NCBI GenBank assembly: GCA_024275485.1
Contig: JAJRZA010000045.1
Location: 1-64,000, forward strand
DNA from: Candidatus Krumholzibacteriota bacterium
GTDB taxonomy: Bacteria > Krumholzibacteriota > Krumholzibacteriia > LZORAL124-64-63
Direction: 5' to 3'
DNA: 64,000 bases
Made by a program: the position numbers and the translations under genes. The notes beneath the pieces were generated by a model, which was given only the letters and a program-made list of their open reading frames with translations, searched no databases and was not told where the DNA came from. Shown in pieces: positions 8,292 to 19,300 of the stretch; the first letter of the stretch is position 1, and the number at the start of each line of letters is the position of its first letter.

Positions 8292-9896
8292 ATGTCCGAC
8301 AATACCAATGAGAAAAAATCTCTAGGCCAGATCGTCATAGATTCCTTTGTTGAATTGGGACGAACTCTGGTGGCTTTTGCCAAAGCACCGAAGGCTCTTT
8401 GGGGCATCAATATTCCTTATGTCATTGAGGGTTTGGTCTATTTTGGCATTCTCACCATTCTGGGAAAGTTTTGCTCCGAAAACATCCAACTTAGTGATCA
8501 ACAGGCTTCCTGGGTCTATTCCGGGGTAACGGCGGGCATTACTCTGGCCATGCTGTTTTTGGGTGGTGTCAGTGACAGGATTGGAATTCGCAGTGCTCTC
8601 AAGGTTGCCTTTTCCATGTTCCTGGTGGGGCGGGTGGTCATTGCTTTGGCGGGCACTTTGCCCTTGGGCAGCGGCATGGGCTCACCCATGTTCTTTGTGA
8701 CATTATTGGGGCTGTTGATCATGGTGGTTGCCTATGGCCTCTACCAGCCGGCCGCCTATGCGGGTGTCAAACGGTTCACTACACCAAAAACGGCGGCAAT
8801 GGGCTATGCGGTTGTTTATGCGCTGATGAATCTGGGCGCTTTCTTCTCCGGAATGATTTCTCCTTTTGTGCGTCGGTTCACCGAAGAGTCATTGCCGCCC
8901 AATGGCCTGGCGGGTGTTTTTTGGGTCTATGCTGGTATGATGGTTGTTGCCCTCCTTGCAACGACGTTCATTTTAACCAAAAAGACTGACGAAGAAGCCG
9001 TGGCCCGAGTGGCCCGTGAAACGGCTGCCGAAGCCAAGGAGGGAGATCCTGAAAAAGAGGAGGAAAAGAAGCCTGAAGCCAAACCGGATGTTTCCTCCGT
9101 CAAAATCAACAATATCCCTTTTATTGCCTTGTTGATCCTGACTGTGGCGGTAGCGACCACAGGCTTCAATATGTTGGGTGCCGATGATAAAAATACTGCC
9201 ATCTTCACCTTGGTTGGAGCCGGCCTGTTGGCCATTGCTTCCGGATGGGAGTTCATGCGTCACCGGCCTGATCACCCCTTCCGTGACCGACGTTTTACCT
9301 TTTTTATCTTTGTTCTTATCCCCGTGCAGACCTTGTTCGCCCACAACTGGCTGACTCTGCCGTATTACCTGGACCGGGCCTTCTCCGGGGGTGTTGTCAG
9401 TGAAAATTTCGAGTTCTTCTCCAATTTGAACCCGATCATGATTTTTTTCCTGGCACCCATGGTTGCCGGGTTGACCGCCCAGGCCAACGTTTACAAGATG
9501 ATGATCATCGGGACCATGGTTATGGCCCTGCCGACGTTCCTGCTGACCCTTGGTCCCAACCTATACCTTTTCCTCACTTATGTTCTGCTGATGTCCGTGG
9601 GTGAGGCCATGTGGCAGCCCCGCTTCCTACAGTGGATTGCTGAAATTGCTCCAAAAGGCAAAGAGGGTATGTACATGGGAATTGGCCAGTTCCCTTGGTT
9701 CTTGACCAAAATGATCACCGGTCTGTACAGCGGATTCTTTGTAGCCAAATACCTGCCGAAGCCCGAGACCGGGTTGGATACCAACAGTGGTGTGATGTGG
9801 TTGATCTATGCCCTGATTGCCATGGTTTCACCCATTGCCTTGATTCTGGCCCGCAAATGGATGCTGGCCGGGATGATGGAAAAACACGGGGATTAG
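8292..9896 (+). CDS. MFS transporter, POT/PTR2-like
   Basis: The 534-residue integral membrane protein belongs to the major facilitator superfamily. It has about twelve or more hydrophobic helices and a motif-A-like loop (GGVSDRIGIRS). The stretch MGYAVVYALMNLGAFFSG resembles the conserved helix of proton-coupled oligopeptide transporters, so peptide uptake is possible. The substrate is not otherwise indicated. A charged cytoplasmic loop rich in Glu, Lys and Ala lies mid-protein (about 235-270), as expected between the two six-helix bundles. The ATG at 8292 is preceded by AAAGGT. A strong bidirectional terminator follows the stop codon. Confidence 0.85.
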   Translation: MSDNTNEKKSLGQIVIDSFVELGRTLVAFAKAPKALWGINIPYVIEGLVYFGILTILGKFCSENIQLSDQQASWVYSGVTAGITLAMLFLGGVSDRIGIRSALKVAFSMFLVGRVVIALAGTLPLGSGMGSPMFFVTLLGLLIMVVAYGLYQPAAYAGVKRFTTPKTAAMGYAVVYALMNLGAFFSGMISPFVRRFTEESLPPNGLAGVFWVYAGMMVVALLATTFILTKKTDEEAVARVARETAAEAKEGDPEKEEEKKPEAKPDVSSVKINNIPFIALLILTVAVATTGFNMLGADDKNTAIFTLVGAGLLAIASGWEFMRHRPDHPFRDRRFTFFIFVLIPVQTLFAHNWLTLPYYLDRAFSGGVVSENFEFFSNLNPIMIFFLAPMVAGLTAQANVYKMMIIGTMVMALPTFLLTLGPNLYLFLTYVLLMSVGEAMWQPRFLQWIAEIAPKGKEGMYMGIGQFPWFLTKMITGLYSGFFVAKYLPKPETGLDTNSGVMWLIYALIAMVSPIALILARKWMLAGMMEKHGD

Positions 9897-9911
9897 TTTT
9901 TCCCCAATGGA

Positions 9912-9946
9912 AAAAAAGGAGGCGGCCAATGGCCGTCTCCTTTTTT
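9912..9946. terminator. Bidirectional rho-independent terminator
   Basis: An A-run, a GC-rich stem (GGAGGCGGCC with GGCCGTCTCC, 2-base AT loop at the tip) and a run of six T form a symmetric terminator between the convergent MFS and ftcD-like genes. It can serve both strands. Confidence 0.92.
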
Positions 9947-9960
9947 CATCCCTAAAACCT

Positions 9961-11685
9961 CTAGCCCTCAAGAGCATCTTCCAGTTTCTTCCGCACAGTT
10001 GCCCGGCTCGTTGCCGCCAGCGTTTCGCATTCGGCCATGGCGTGGCGGGCCCGCCGGAGGGCATCATCATAAAATCCCGGCTCCCCGCTCTGGTCCAGTT
10101 TTTTGAGTCCTTCCAGGTTGATCAGGACATTGTAGTAGGCGCCTTCGGCCCCTGCCAGTGCAGTCAGCACTGCCACGCCCGCATCGCTCAAACTGGGTGC
10201 GTTGCCGATCTTGCTGATTTCCTCCGCCAATTTCAACAGAGCGGGCACTTTCTCCAAGACCGATAAGGGTACCCTGGTTGCACCACGGGTGGCGTCGGCA
10301 ATGGCCAGATCACGGGCACATTTCTGGCCGGCCGTTTTCTTTGGCAAACCAAAGCAGTCCATGACCACGTTGAAGCTGTTGGTATCGTCGTCGATGGCGT
10401 TGAGGAAGAAATCTTTCATGTCCTGGGCCAGTTCGGCGATTTCCTTGACACGATTCTGCACCGGCAGGTATTGCTTTTTCTTGCCTACGGTGAGGTTGCC
10501 CACCATGGCGGTCAGGGCAGCGGACTGGGCGGCGCAGAGGGCGGCCACCGAGCCTCCACCGGGGGCGGGGCTGTCGGTGCTGAGCACATCCACGAATTCA
10601 CGGTTGGTCATGCCGACCAGTTGCCCATCAACAAGACCCGCCTGATATTCGATGACCTTGTCTGCGGGATCAAATTCTCCCAATTCTCGCAGACCCATGC
10701 TTTGGATAGCGGTTTCCAGAATCATTTTTCGGGGAATTCCCGCTGACTGGTTGGTCTTCTTCAGGTAGTGCTTGCCGGCGGCCAGCAGATCGCCTTCGGG
10801 GATCAGGCCCACCAGTTCACTTCCGGTGACCCGAGCGCCGTGGTCCTGGGCGCTGGAACTGCAGGCATCGAAGGCCTGATGGGGTTTGGTCACGGCGGTG
10901 TTGACGAGATTGATGGAGACCTGGGCCCGGTCATACTCCTCGATGATCCAACCCACGGCCTTGCAGGCGTCCAGTTTGTAGGGGCCGGGAACCAGGATGG
11001 GTTTGTTGTTGTCGTCTCTCAACAGAACGCCCTTCTTGTCGCGTTTTGCCCTTCCCGCTTCTTTGATATCCAGGGCAACCTGGGAAGCGATGCTTTTGTT
11101 GCGGGTGTTGAGATTCACGTTGTAGGCCACCAGAAAACCCCGGGCGGAAACGTTGGTGGCGCCGGTTCGAGCGGTGTGTTCGTTCCACTCGTTGGGGCCA
11201 AAATCAGGTTTCCACTGGTCGGTGCCCAGCTTTTCGGACAGGGCTTCGTATTCACCCTTGCGAACGAAAGCGAGGTTGCAACGTTCCTTGCTGGTCGCTG
11301 CATCTTCATAAAGGTATACCGGGATATCAAGCTCATGGCCGATTCGTTCACCTACTTTCCGGGCGATGGCCACGCACTCTTCCATGGTTACCCCACGCAC
11401 TGGTACGAAAGGACAGACGTCAGTGGCACCATGACGGGGGTGGGCGCCTTTTTGTTTGCCCATGTCGATGAGCTCGGAGGCCCGCTTGACCACCCGGAAA
11501 GCGGCTTCGGCCACGCCTTCAGGATCTCCGATGAAGGTGATCACGGTGCGGTTGGTATCGGCACCCGGGTCCACATCCAGCAGGTGGACGCCATTGACCT
11601 CACCAACGACGGAAGTGACTGAATCGATGATGGCCTGATCACGGCCTTCACTGATATTTGGAACGCATTCGACGAGCTTTTTCAT
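9961..11685 (-). CDS. ftcD: Bifunctional glutamate formiminotransferase / formimidoyl-THF cyclodeaminase
   Basis: The 574-residue protein fuses the two folate-linked steps of histidine degradation. The first transfers the formimino group of N-formimino-glutamate to tetrahydrofolate; the second deaminates it to 5,10-methenyl-THF. The formiminotransferase half is about residues 1-300 (MKKLVECVPNISEGRD start, HPRHGATDVCPFVPV core). The cyclodeaminase half is about 360-574, with SPAPGGGSVAALCAAQSAAL typical of that fold. The ATG at 11685 has AAGGGG upstream and matches the conserved N-terminus; the longer frame to 11802 does not. No other hut genes are in the window, so it may serve histidine catabolism encoded elsewhere or folate one-carbon supply. 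Confidence 0.95.
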   Translation of the reverse strand: MKKLVECVPNISEGRDQAIIDSVTSVVGEVNGVHLLDVDPGADTNRTVITFIGDPEGVAEAAFRVVKRASELIDMGKQKGAHPRHGATDVCPFVPVRGVTMEECVAIARKVGERIGHELDIPVYLYEDAATSKERCNLAFVRKGEYEALSEKLGTDQWKPDFGPNEWNEHTARTGATNVSARGFLVAYNVNLNTRNKSIASQVALDIKEAGRAKRDKKGVLLRDDNNKPILVPGPYKLDACKAVGWIIEEYDRAQVSINLVNTAVTKPHQAFDACSSSAQDHGARVTGSELVGLIPEGDLLAAGKHYLKKTNQSAGIPRKMILETAIQSMGLRELGEFDPADKVIEYQAGLVDGQLVGMTNREFVDVLSTDSPAPGGGSVAALCAAQSAALTAMVGNLTVGKKKQYLPVQNRVKEIAELAQDMKDFFLNAIDDDTNSFNVVMDCFGLPKKTAGQKCARDLAIADATRGATRVPLSVLEKVPALLKLAEEISKIGNAPSLSDAGVAVLTALAGAEGAYYNVLINLEGLKKLDQSGEPGFYDDALRRARHAMAECETLAATSRATVRKKLEDALEG

Positions 11686-11920
11686 TCTCAGACCCCTTTT
11701 TGGTGGCGTCGGTTTTGCTGGGCTGTCAGCTTTTTCCGCACGGCCATTGTTTAAGGGAGAATAGCCTGCCGCAGTGGGGATTACCAGTGGCGATGGGGTC
11801 ACGACAGGAAAATAATCAACTCAAGGATGCAACCTATCGGCTTTTGATGCGTCTAGCATTCCATCAATGGTATTAATCGCATTCACTTGTCTTTTCAATT
11901 CAAGCCTGGGAGCCCGGACG

Positions 11921-13123
11921 ATGTCAATTTTCAGGAAACCCCTGTTTCTGGTAATACTTTTCCTTCTTATCGTTGGCGGTGTTGGCGCCGGCCTTCACTT
12001 TACCGGAAATTTTCCTGCAGGTCTTTTGGGGGAGGCTGGCGAGGTTGTTGCCGGAGACGACCAGAAGAGTGAGGGATTGGACTCGGCTAACGCCAAACCC
12101 GAAGTGATGCCCGTCCCCGTGGAGTTGGCCCAAGCCCAGGAACACGGTATCAGTGCCTATTATCGGGCTGCTTCGGTGATCGAAGCTGATCGGCTGGTGG
12201 ATCTGACCTGCCGTACCGCCGGCCGGGTCCAGACCATCAGTGTTGAAGAAGGCGATTGGGTGGAAAATGGCTCCGTTTTGGCCGAGTTGGAAAACGGCCG
12301 GGAAAAAATCCAGCTACGCAAAGCCGAGCTGACCATGGCGGATAAAAAGCGACTGCTTGATCGCAATCAGGAAATGCTTTCCGGGGAATTGATCAGCCAA
12401 CAGGAATACGATGACGTGGAATCATCCTGGAAGCTGGCGGAAGCCGAACGCGACCTGGCCCGCATCGCCCTGGAGGAAACTCGTATTCGCGCGCCATTTG
12501 CCGGCCGAGTTACCGACCGGAAAATTGTCATTGGGCAACAAGTGGCCATCACCGCCCCTGCATTCACACTGGGGGATTTCGAACCCCTACGGGTGCGCAT
12601 CAATCTTCCCGAAGCAGTGGCTCGCAAAATCAGTTCCGGCCAGAGGGTTCTGGTTTCACCTGAAGCCGTGGACATGGATCTTGGTGCCGTGGTGGAGCGT
12701 ATTTCACCAGTAGTCGATCCCGCCACCAGCACCGTTCGTTTGACCTTGTTGCTGGAAGACTCCGACCAATTGGCTCGGGTCGGTGGCTTCGCCAAAGTGC
12801 GCATCACAACCGACTCCCATCACGATGCCCTTTCCATTCCCAAATTGGCCTTGGTGGAAGAAGGTGCCTTGCGCAGTGTGTTTGTGGCAGCGGCCGACAC
12901 CGTCCGCAAGGTGGAAATCCGAACCGGTTTGTACGATGAAACCCATGTGGAAATTCTTGAAGGTCTCACCGATGGAGATTTCATCGTGACCATGGGTCAG
13001 GGTGGCCTGCGCACCGGCACCCTGATCAAGGCTCTCAACGGGGAAGACCTGGGGTACAAATCTCCCCACGATGATCTTCCCGACGAACCGGACACAGTGA
13101 CGGCTCTGGTGGAGACCATCTGA
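11921..13123 (+). CDS. RND efflux periplasmic adaptor (membrane fusion protein)
   Basis: The 400-residue HlyD/AcrA-family adaptor starts with a membrane anchor (about 5-27). A lipoyl half-motif follows (VEEGDWVENGSVLAELEN), then a short helical hairpin, the returning lipoyl half (RIRAPFAGRVTDR) and beta-barrel and membrane-proximal domains. It would bridge the inner-membrane pump and an outer-membrane channel. The ATG at 11921 is chosen because it begins the signal anchor and has TGGGAG upstream; ATG 11867 is in frame but adds an unrelated leader. Its stop overlaps the first base of the next gene, marking an operon with the two pump genes. No TolC-like channel gene is present here. Confidence 0.92.
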   Translation: MSIFRKPLFLVILFLLIVGGVGAGLHFTGNFPAGLLGEAGEVVAGDDQKSEGLDSANAKPEVMPVPVELAQAQEHGISAYYRAASVIEADRLVDLTCRTAGRVQTISVEEGDWVENGSVLAELENGREKIQLRKAELTMADKKRLLDRNQEMLSGELISQQEYDDVESSWKLAEAERDLARIALEETRIRAPFAGRVTDRKIVIGQQVAITAPAFTLGDFEPLRVRINLPEAVARKISSGQRVLVSPEAVDMDLGAVVERISPVVDPATSTVRLTLLLEDSDQLARVGGFAKVRITTDSHHDALSIPKLALVEEGALRSVFVAAADTVRKVEIRTGLYDETHVEILEGLTDGDFIVTMGQGGLRTGTLIKALNGEDLGYKSPHDDLPDEPDTVTALVETI

Positions 13124-15006
13124 TGAAAATCATTAGTTTTGCCGTAACCCATCCGGTCACCGTCTGGATGGTCACTCTGGCAGCAGTGGTATTTGGACTG
13201 ACTGCCCTTGGCCGGTTGGACATGCGTCTGCTGCCCGAAATCCGCTACCCCAGCCTGACCGTGCAAACCGAATTTCCCGGCACAGCTCCGGTGGATGTTG
13301 AAAACCTCCTGACACGACCCCTGGAAGAAGCAGTGGGCGTGGTGCCAGGCCTGCGCAAAGTGCATTCCATCAGCCAATCCGGTCTCTCGCAGATAACCCT
13401 GGAGTTCAACTGGGGTACGGCCATGGACTATGCCGCCCTGGATGTTCGTGAAAAAATTGACCTTGTCCGGCTGCCGGATGAGGCCCGCGTGCCCCTGCTT
13501 CTAAAATACGATCCCGCCCAGGATCCGGTGGTGCGCATCGGCCTGAGTGGCAATGCGTCCTTGATCCAATTGCGCAACATTGCCGACGATGTTTTAAAAA
13601 AAGAACTCGAAGCATTGCAGGGTGTGGCCGCGGCACGGGTCTCCGGTGGCTTGGAGGAAGAGATCCGGGTGGAAATCGACGAAACCCGTTTGTCTGCCTT
13701 GGGCCTTCAAATTGGAGCGGTGAGCCAGGCCCTCGCATCGGAAAACATCAACGCCTCCGGTGGCCGTCTACGCGACCGCAACGCCGAGTATATCGTGCGC
13801 ACCCTCAGCAGGTTCGAGAGCCTGCAGGATATTGAAAAAGTCACCGTTGGCTTGGTAGAGGGCAAGCCCATTCGTTTATCCGAAGTCGCCCGGGTTTACC
13901 GCACCCACAAGGACCGTACCACCGTCACCCATATCGATGGGCAGGAGAGTGTGGAGATCGCCATCTTCAAGGAAGGTGACGCCAACATTGTTGAAATGGC
14001 GCGCAGGGTGACCGGTCACTTGGAAAATCTACGGGAACGATTGCCCGTGGGCGTCAAACTGGAGATTCTTTTTGACCAATCCCTGTTCATTGCTTCGGCA
14101 GTACAGGAAGTGCGCAACAACGCCATTATAGGTGGCCTGTTGGCCATTGTTGTTTTGTTCGTATTTTTAAGGGATTTCCGCAGTACGTTGATAATAGGTA
14201 TCGCCATCCCCATTTCCATTGTGACTACTTTTATCCTGATGCTGACCAGGGGCGTTTCTCTGAACATCATGTCCCTTGGGGGGTTGGCGCTGGGTGTTGG
14301 AATGCTGGTGGACAACTCCATTGTTGTTTTGGAGAGTATTCACCGGCGGCGGGAATTGGCAGATGAAAAACTCGATCCTGGTGAAATTGCTGCTACCGGA
14401 GCCAATGAAGTGGCCGGCGCAGTGACGGCCTCGACCCTTACCACCCTGGCCGTTTTTGTTCCCATCGTTTTTGTGGTTGTCGGTGTTGCCGGGCAAATAT
14501 TCAGGGACCAGGCCCTGACCGTTACGTTCAGCCTCGCCATTTCATTGATTCTTTCGTTGACCTTCACACCCATGGCAGTGGCCTTTGGGCAACGTGTGCG
14601 AGGTTCCCGACTGGGGGAGGGACGCCTGGGCCCACCGCAGGCTGAGGGCACCGGTATCGGCTGGTATGGTGCCTGGTCCCGGCCGGCGACTTCACGTTTC
14701 AAGCTTGTTCGAGCCATGCAATTGGTGGCCCTCTTTTTAGTATTGGGTTTACCCCTGCTGCTGGGACGTGGAACTCAATTTTTGACTGCACTGCTGCGTC
14801 GGGTGGTCCTGATTCTGATGTGGCCCCTGACCTGGGCCTTTGAACGCACTTTTCCCATGTTGCAGAACTTCTATCGCATCATTTTGGATTGGGCCCTTGG
14901 GCATCGCTTGGTTGTCCTTTTCCTGGTGCTGATTCTTGCCGGTGGCGCAGTCTCACTGTGGCCCCGGCTGGGAACCGAGTTGGTTCCCCCCCCTTTCTCG
15001 GGGTGA
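13123..15006 (+). CDS. RND efflux pump, N-terminal part (frameshifted)
   Basis: These 627 residues are the N-terminal part of an AcrB/HAE1-like proton-driven exporter: helix 1, the first porter region, helices 2-6 with LGVGMLVDNSIVVLESIHRR in the helix 4 region, and the central membrane segments. The frame ends at a TGA just after LGTELVPP. The sequence continues in the +1 frame as PLSRGEFTLALEMPEG. The break is at a run of eight C at 14986-14993. With seven C, one 1085-residue pump would result, the normal size. It is either a real frameshift, a slippage site, or an assembly error. Confidence 0.85.
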   Translation: MKIISFAVTHPVTVWMVTLAAVVFGLTALGRLDMRLLPEIRYPSLTVQTEFPGTAPVDVENLLTRPLEEAVGVVPGLRKVHSISQSGLSQITLEFNWGTAMDYAALDVREKIDLVRLPDEARVPLLLKYDPAQDPVVRIGLSGNASLIQLRNIADDVLKKELEALQGVAAARVSGGLEEEIRVEIDETRLSALGLQIGAVSQALASENINASGGRLRDRNAEYIVRTLSRFESLQDIEKVTVGLVEGKPIRLSEVARVYRTHKDRTTVTHIDGQESVEIAIFKEGDANIVEMARRVTGHLENLRERLPVGVKLEILFDQSLFIASAVQEVRNNAIIGGLLAIVVLFVFLRDFRSTLIIGIAIPISIVTTFILMLTRGVSLNIMSLGGLALGVGMLVDNSIVVLESIHRRRELADEKLDPGEIAATGANEVAGAVTASTLTTLAVFVPIVFVVVGVAGQIFRDQALTVTFSLAISLILSLTFTPMAVAFGQRVRGSRLGEGRLGPPQAEGTGIGWYGAWSRPATSRFKLVRAMQLVALFLVLGLPLLLGRGTQFLTALLRRVVLILMWPLTWAFERTFPMLQNFYRIILDWALGHRLVVLFLVLILAGGAVSLWPRLGTELVPPPFSG

Positions 15007-16381
15007 GTTCACCTTGGCTCTGGAAATGCCTGAAGGTACTCCCTTGAGTTTGACGGATCACGAAGTTTCGAACCTGGAAAAGGAGTTGGCCAAGCTGCCG
15101 GGCATTGCCCTGGTGGCTGGTGACGTGGGCATCTCCCGCGATGGCGAAACCAGCGCCCAGCGTCGAAAGGGAAACCGGGCCGAAGTTCATGTGCGTCTGG
15201 ATGAGTCCACGGCCTTGGCCGAGGATGTCGCACTTGAAAAAATCAGGGAAGTTCTCAAAGAGTATCCCAATTTGCAGATGAAGGTTCGCCGCCAGGCTCT
15301 TCTGGCTTTTGGCGCCCCCGTGGAGGTTGATGTTTACGGCTACAGTTTGCCCGACCTGCAACGCACCGCCGATCTGGTTGCTGAACGGTTGCTGAAGGTG
15401 GACGGTTTGCGGGATATTCGCTTAAGCATGGTTCCTGGATCTCCTGAAGTGCAGGTGAGTTTCGATCGTGACAAACTGAATCGTTTTGGCCTGACCCTCG
15501 GTGGGGTCTCGGCCACGGTGCGCAACAAGGTGCGTGGTACCGTAGCCAGCCGATACCGCGATCGCGAACGGCACGTGGACATCCGAGTCATGAACAGCAG
15601 CGAACAGAGAAATACCCTGACTGCGGTGCAGGGTCTGATCGTCACCGAACGCGATGGCGTTCCCATCACCATGTCTTCCCTGTCCGACATGGAAGTGGTG
15701 ATTGGTCCATCGGAGATCCACCGTTTGGGCAGCAAGCGAGTGGCCATCGTTTCGGCCAACCTCACCGGCCGGGATCTGGGTTCGGCTGCGGCTGAAATCC
15801 GGGAGCTCCTGTATGAAATCAGTCTTCCTGCCGGCATCACTGTGGAACTGGGTGGGCAAAATGACGAAATGACCAAAAGTTTCCGGTCGTTGCGGATGGC
15901 GATCCTGCTGGCTGTCTTCCTGGTTTACCTGGTGATGGCCTCGCAGTTTGAATCTTTCCTCTATCCGTTGATCATCATGTTCACCGTCCCGTTGGCCATG
16001 ACGGGTGTTGTCTATGGGCTGTTCCTGGGTGGCATGAGCGTCAGCGTTATTGCCGTGATCGGAGCCATCATGCTTGCTGGAATCGTGGTGAATAACGGCA
16101 TCGTTCTGGTGGATCGCATCAACCAGTTGCGTAAGGCCGGGCAAAAATTGAGTGTGGCCGTTCGCGCTGCCGGGGCCGAGAGATTCAGGCCCATTTTGAT
16201 GACCACTTCCACCACCGTTCTGGGCTTGTTACCCATGGCTATGGGTTTGGGTGAGGGCGCGGAATTGCGTGCGCCGTTGGCGGTGACCGTGATCAGTGGA
16301 TTGCTGCTGGCAACCCTTTTGACCCTGGTAGTTGTGCCGGTGATTTACACCTTGTTCTCCCGCAGCGGGGAGGAAGTTTAA
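14990..16381 (+). CDS. RND efflux pump, C-terminal part (frameshifted)
   Basis: This frame continues the pump described just upstream. It holds the second porter domain, the docking region and helices 7-12 (including LAGIVVNNGIVLVDRINQLR and the conserved RFRPILMTT segment). It has no ribosome site of its own at the break. The first in-frame start codon is a TTG at 14936, upstream of the family homology, so independent translation is doubtful. Without correction of the C-run the two halves cannot form a single chain. The stop TAA directly abuts the ATG of the second RND gene. Confidence 0.8.
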   Translation, partial: PLSRGEFTLALEMPEGTPLSLTDHEVSNLEKELAKLPGIALVAGDVGISRDGETSAQRRKGNRAEVHVRLDESTALAEDVALEKIREVLKEYPNLQMKVRRQALLAFGAPVEVDVYGYSLPDLQRTADLVAERLLKVDGLRDIRLSMVPGSPEVQVSFDRDKLNRFGLTLGGVSATVRNKVRGTVASRYRDRERHVDIRVMNSSEQRNTLTAVQGLIVTERDGVPITMSSLSDMEVVIGPSEIHRLGSKRVAIVSANLTGRDLGSAAAEIRELLYEISLPAGITVELGGQNDEMTKSFRSLRMAILLAVFLVYLVMASQFESFLYPLIIMFTVPLAMTGVVYGLFLGGMSVSVIAVIGAIMLAGIVVNNGIVLVDRINQLRKAGQKLSVAVRAAGAERFRPILMTTSTTVLGLLPMAMGLGEGAELRAPLAVTVISGLLLATLLTLVVVPVIYTLFSRSGEEV

Positions 16382-19300
16382 ATGTGGTTGACCTATTTCG
16401 CCCTGCGCAGACCTGTTACCTTGGCCATGGTCCTGGTTTCGGTGGTTTTGCTCGGAGCGGTCTCCATCCTGAAGCTGCCCCTGGACTTTCTGCCCCGGGT
16501 GGAATTCCCCTTGATTGCCATCTTCATCCCCTATCAGAATGGCTTGCCCACCGAGAACGAAAAAGAAATCGTGCGGCCCATCGAAGAGGTTCTGGCCACT
16601 CTGGGCGGTGTGGAAAGTATTCGCAGTTTCAGTGATGCCGATGCAATTCAGGTGGTGGTGATGTTTGACTGGGGGCGCGATGTCAATTTGTTGCGCATGG
16701 AAGTCAAGGAACGCATTGACCAGATCAGGGGTGAGTTGCCGGAAGACATCCAGCAGATCATGCTCCTGACTTTCAATACCAATGACATCCCCATTATTGA
16801 GGGACGCATTTCGGCCAAAGGGCGGGATCTGAGTGAAAGCTGGGATTTGCTCGACCAAAAGATCATTGCCCCCCTGCAGCGTATTTCCGGCGTGGGTCGC
16901 GTCATGATCGACGGGGTCAATCCAACCCAGGTTTCGGTTTACCTGCTGTTCGACAAGATCATGGAATACAATGTTGATGTGGGCAACCTGTTCAGGGAAT
17001 TGCAGGCGGCCAATGTTGAATTGACCGTGGGAAGAATTACCGACCAGGGGTTGCGTTATGATGTCCGCACCGTCAGTGGTCTCAATGGTGTAGAAGACCT
17101 CAAGGAATTGCCCATTTCAGCCAACGGGTTGAAATTAAAGGATGTCGCGGACGTGGTGTATGGTGCACCGGCTCTCAGTTACGGTCGCATCCTGAATCAG
17201 GAACCGGCTATTGCATTTATGGTGCAGAAAGCCTCCGGTTTCAACACCGTGGAAGTTTGTCGTGCAGTGGAAGCGGAGTTGGAACGCATCAACCAGGATC
17301 CTGCTCTCGAAGGAATCAACAGTTTTACTTTTTTCAACCAGGCTGATCAAATTACAGATTCGTTGAAAAGCCTTTTGCAGGGTGGATTTTTAGGATCGGT
17401 TCTGGCCATTGCCATTCTGTACCTCTTTCTGCGTCGACTGAGCATGACTCTGGTTGTCTCGGTGGCCATACCCATCTCTATTCTGGGCACCACGATTTTT
17501 CTTTTTCTGACCGGTGGCAGCCTGAACGTCCTGTCGATGATGGGGCTGATGCTGGGAGTGGGCATGCTGGTGGACAACGCCGTTGTGGTGTTGGAATCCA
17601 TTCATCGGCGGCAGCATCTGGGGGCCAGTCCGGTGGCTGCCGCCGCCCGTGGCACCAAAGAAGTCGGTCGGGCCATTGTTGCTTCCACCCTGACGACGAT
17701 CATTGTTTTTGCGCCCATCGTTCTGAGCAAGGCGGATGAGATGACCGTCTGGCTGGGCGAAGTGGGAATCACCATCAGTGTCACCCTGATATTCTCCTTG
17801 CTGGTGAGCCTGACGTTGATCCCCGCCCTGTCCATTCGCTTGACCCGCAGCAAAGGTTCTGAGGAGATGGCGGATGCTCGTTGGTTGAAAGGCCTGAAAA
17901 TGCGGTATTTGGGGGTGTTGAGTTGGACGGCACTCAAACATCCATTGATCACCGTTCTGGTGATCATGCCCCTGATCTTGCTGGGTACCGGATTTGCCAT
18001 GAAGATAACCAATTTCAAACCCGATGTGGAAAGCGACCAGGGAATTCAGCGAGAGAGCCTTTATATTGGTTTTGAATTCAGCGATCCCGTGGATAAGAAA
18101 ACAGCCAAGGTGTGCGTGCAGAAAGTGGTGGATTTTCTGGAAAACCGACGTGATGAGCTGGGGGTCAAGGATATATATGCCTTTTATGGTGCCGGCGGGG
18201 CAGGGACAACCATTTTTTTCTCGCAGGGTGTTGTAAATACGAAGTTTTATCAGGAAGTACGGGAGGATCTTCGGGAAAGTTTGCCCCAACAGGCAGGTGT
18301 GGTGTATCGCTTCGGTGGGGACGAAGGACAGGAGTCGGGAGCCAAAACCTTCAGCGTGACCATCAGCGGCGAAGAAACGGAATTCCTGGAAGGATTCGTG
18401 GAAGAGGCCAAAAGACGATTGGCCAGCATCGAAGGCGTGGGTGATTTGAAAAGCGACAATGACAACGGCAAGGCTGAAATCCGGATCCAGGTGGATCCTG
18501 ACCAGGCAGGCCGTTTTGGCATCTCGCCCCAGGCCATATCCGAAATCATGGCCCTGACCTATCGTGGTGTGATGTTGCCGCGGTTGCAGACGGGGGAGAA
18601 GGAGATCGACATGATCGTCTCCCTTGCTCCCGACGATACCGAATCCCTGGAGAACATGGCCCTCTTGACTGTTGGTTCCATCAATGGCCAGTCGGTACAA
18701 CTCGGGCAGGTTGCGGATTTTCATTTTGGAGTCAGCCCGGAGCGCATTTTCCGACGGGATCAAAAGAGCGGCATCACCATCAACGGAACTTGGGAAGGCG
18801 AAAACCTGGACGAGGTTCTGGATACTATTGGCCCCTTGCTGGACGGCATGGATCTGCCCCTGGGTTACGACTGGAATTTTGGATCGGAGATTGTGAGGGC
18901 CCAGCAGCAGCAAAATGAAATGGGGATCAACATGCTGTTGGCCCTCGCTTGTGTTTTCTTTGTGATGGCCAGTCTCTTTGAATCCCTGTTGTATCCACTG
19001 GTTGTCATGGGAACGGTTCCTTTTGCTTCCCTGGGGGTGTTTTGGCTGATGATGGCCACCGGCACTCCATTCAACATGATGGCCATGATCGGTGTGGTTA
19101 TTCTGATCGGTGTGGTGGTTAACAACGGCATCGTTTTGATTGATCATATCAACAACCGACGTGGGGCCGGTTTGAGCCTGGACAACGCCATCATGGATGC
19201 CTGCCGGGATCGCCTACGGCCGATTTTGATGACCGCCGGCACCACCATTCTGGGGTTGTCGCCCTTGGCTGTCTTCCACAGCGCCCACGTGGCAGGGGCC

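Noticed and set aside
17390-19147. 585-residue minus-strand frame inside the second RND gene
   Set aside because: It is His/Gln-rich shadow translation of a conserved pump gene.
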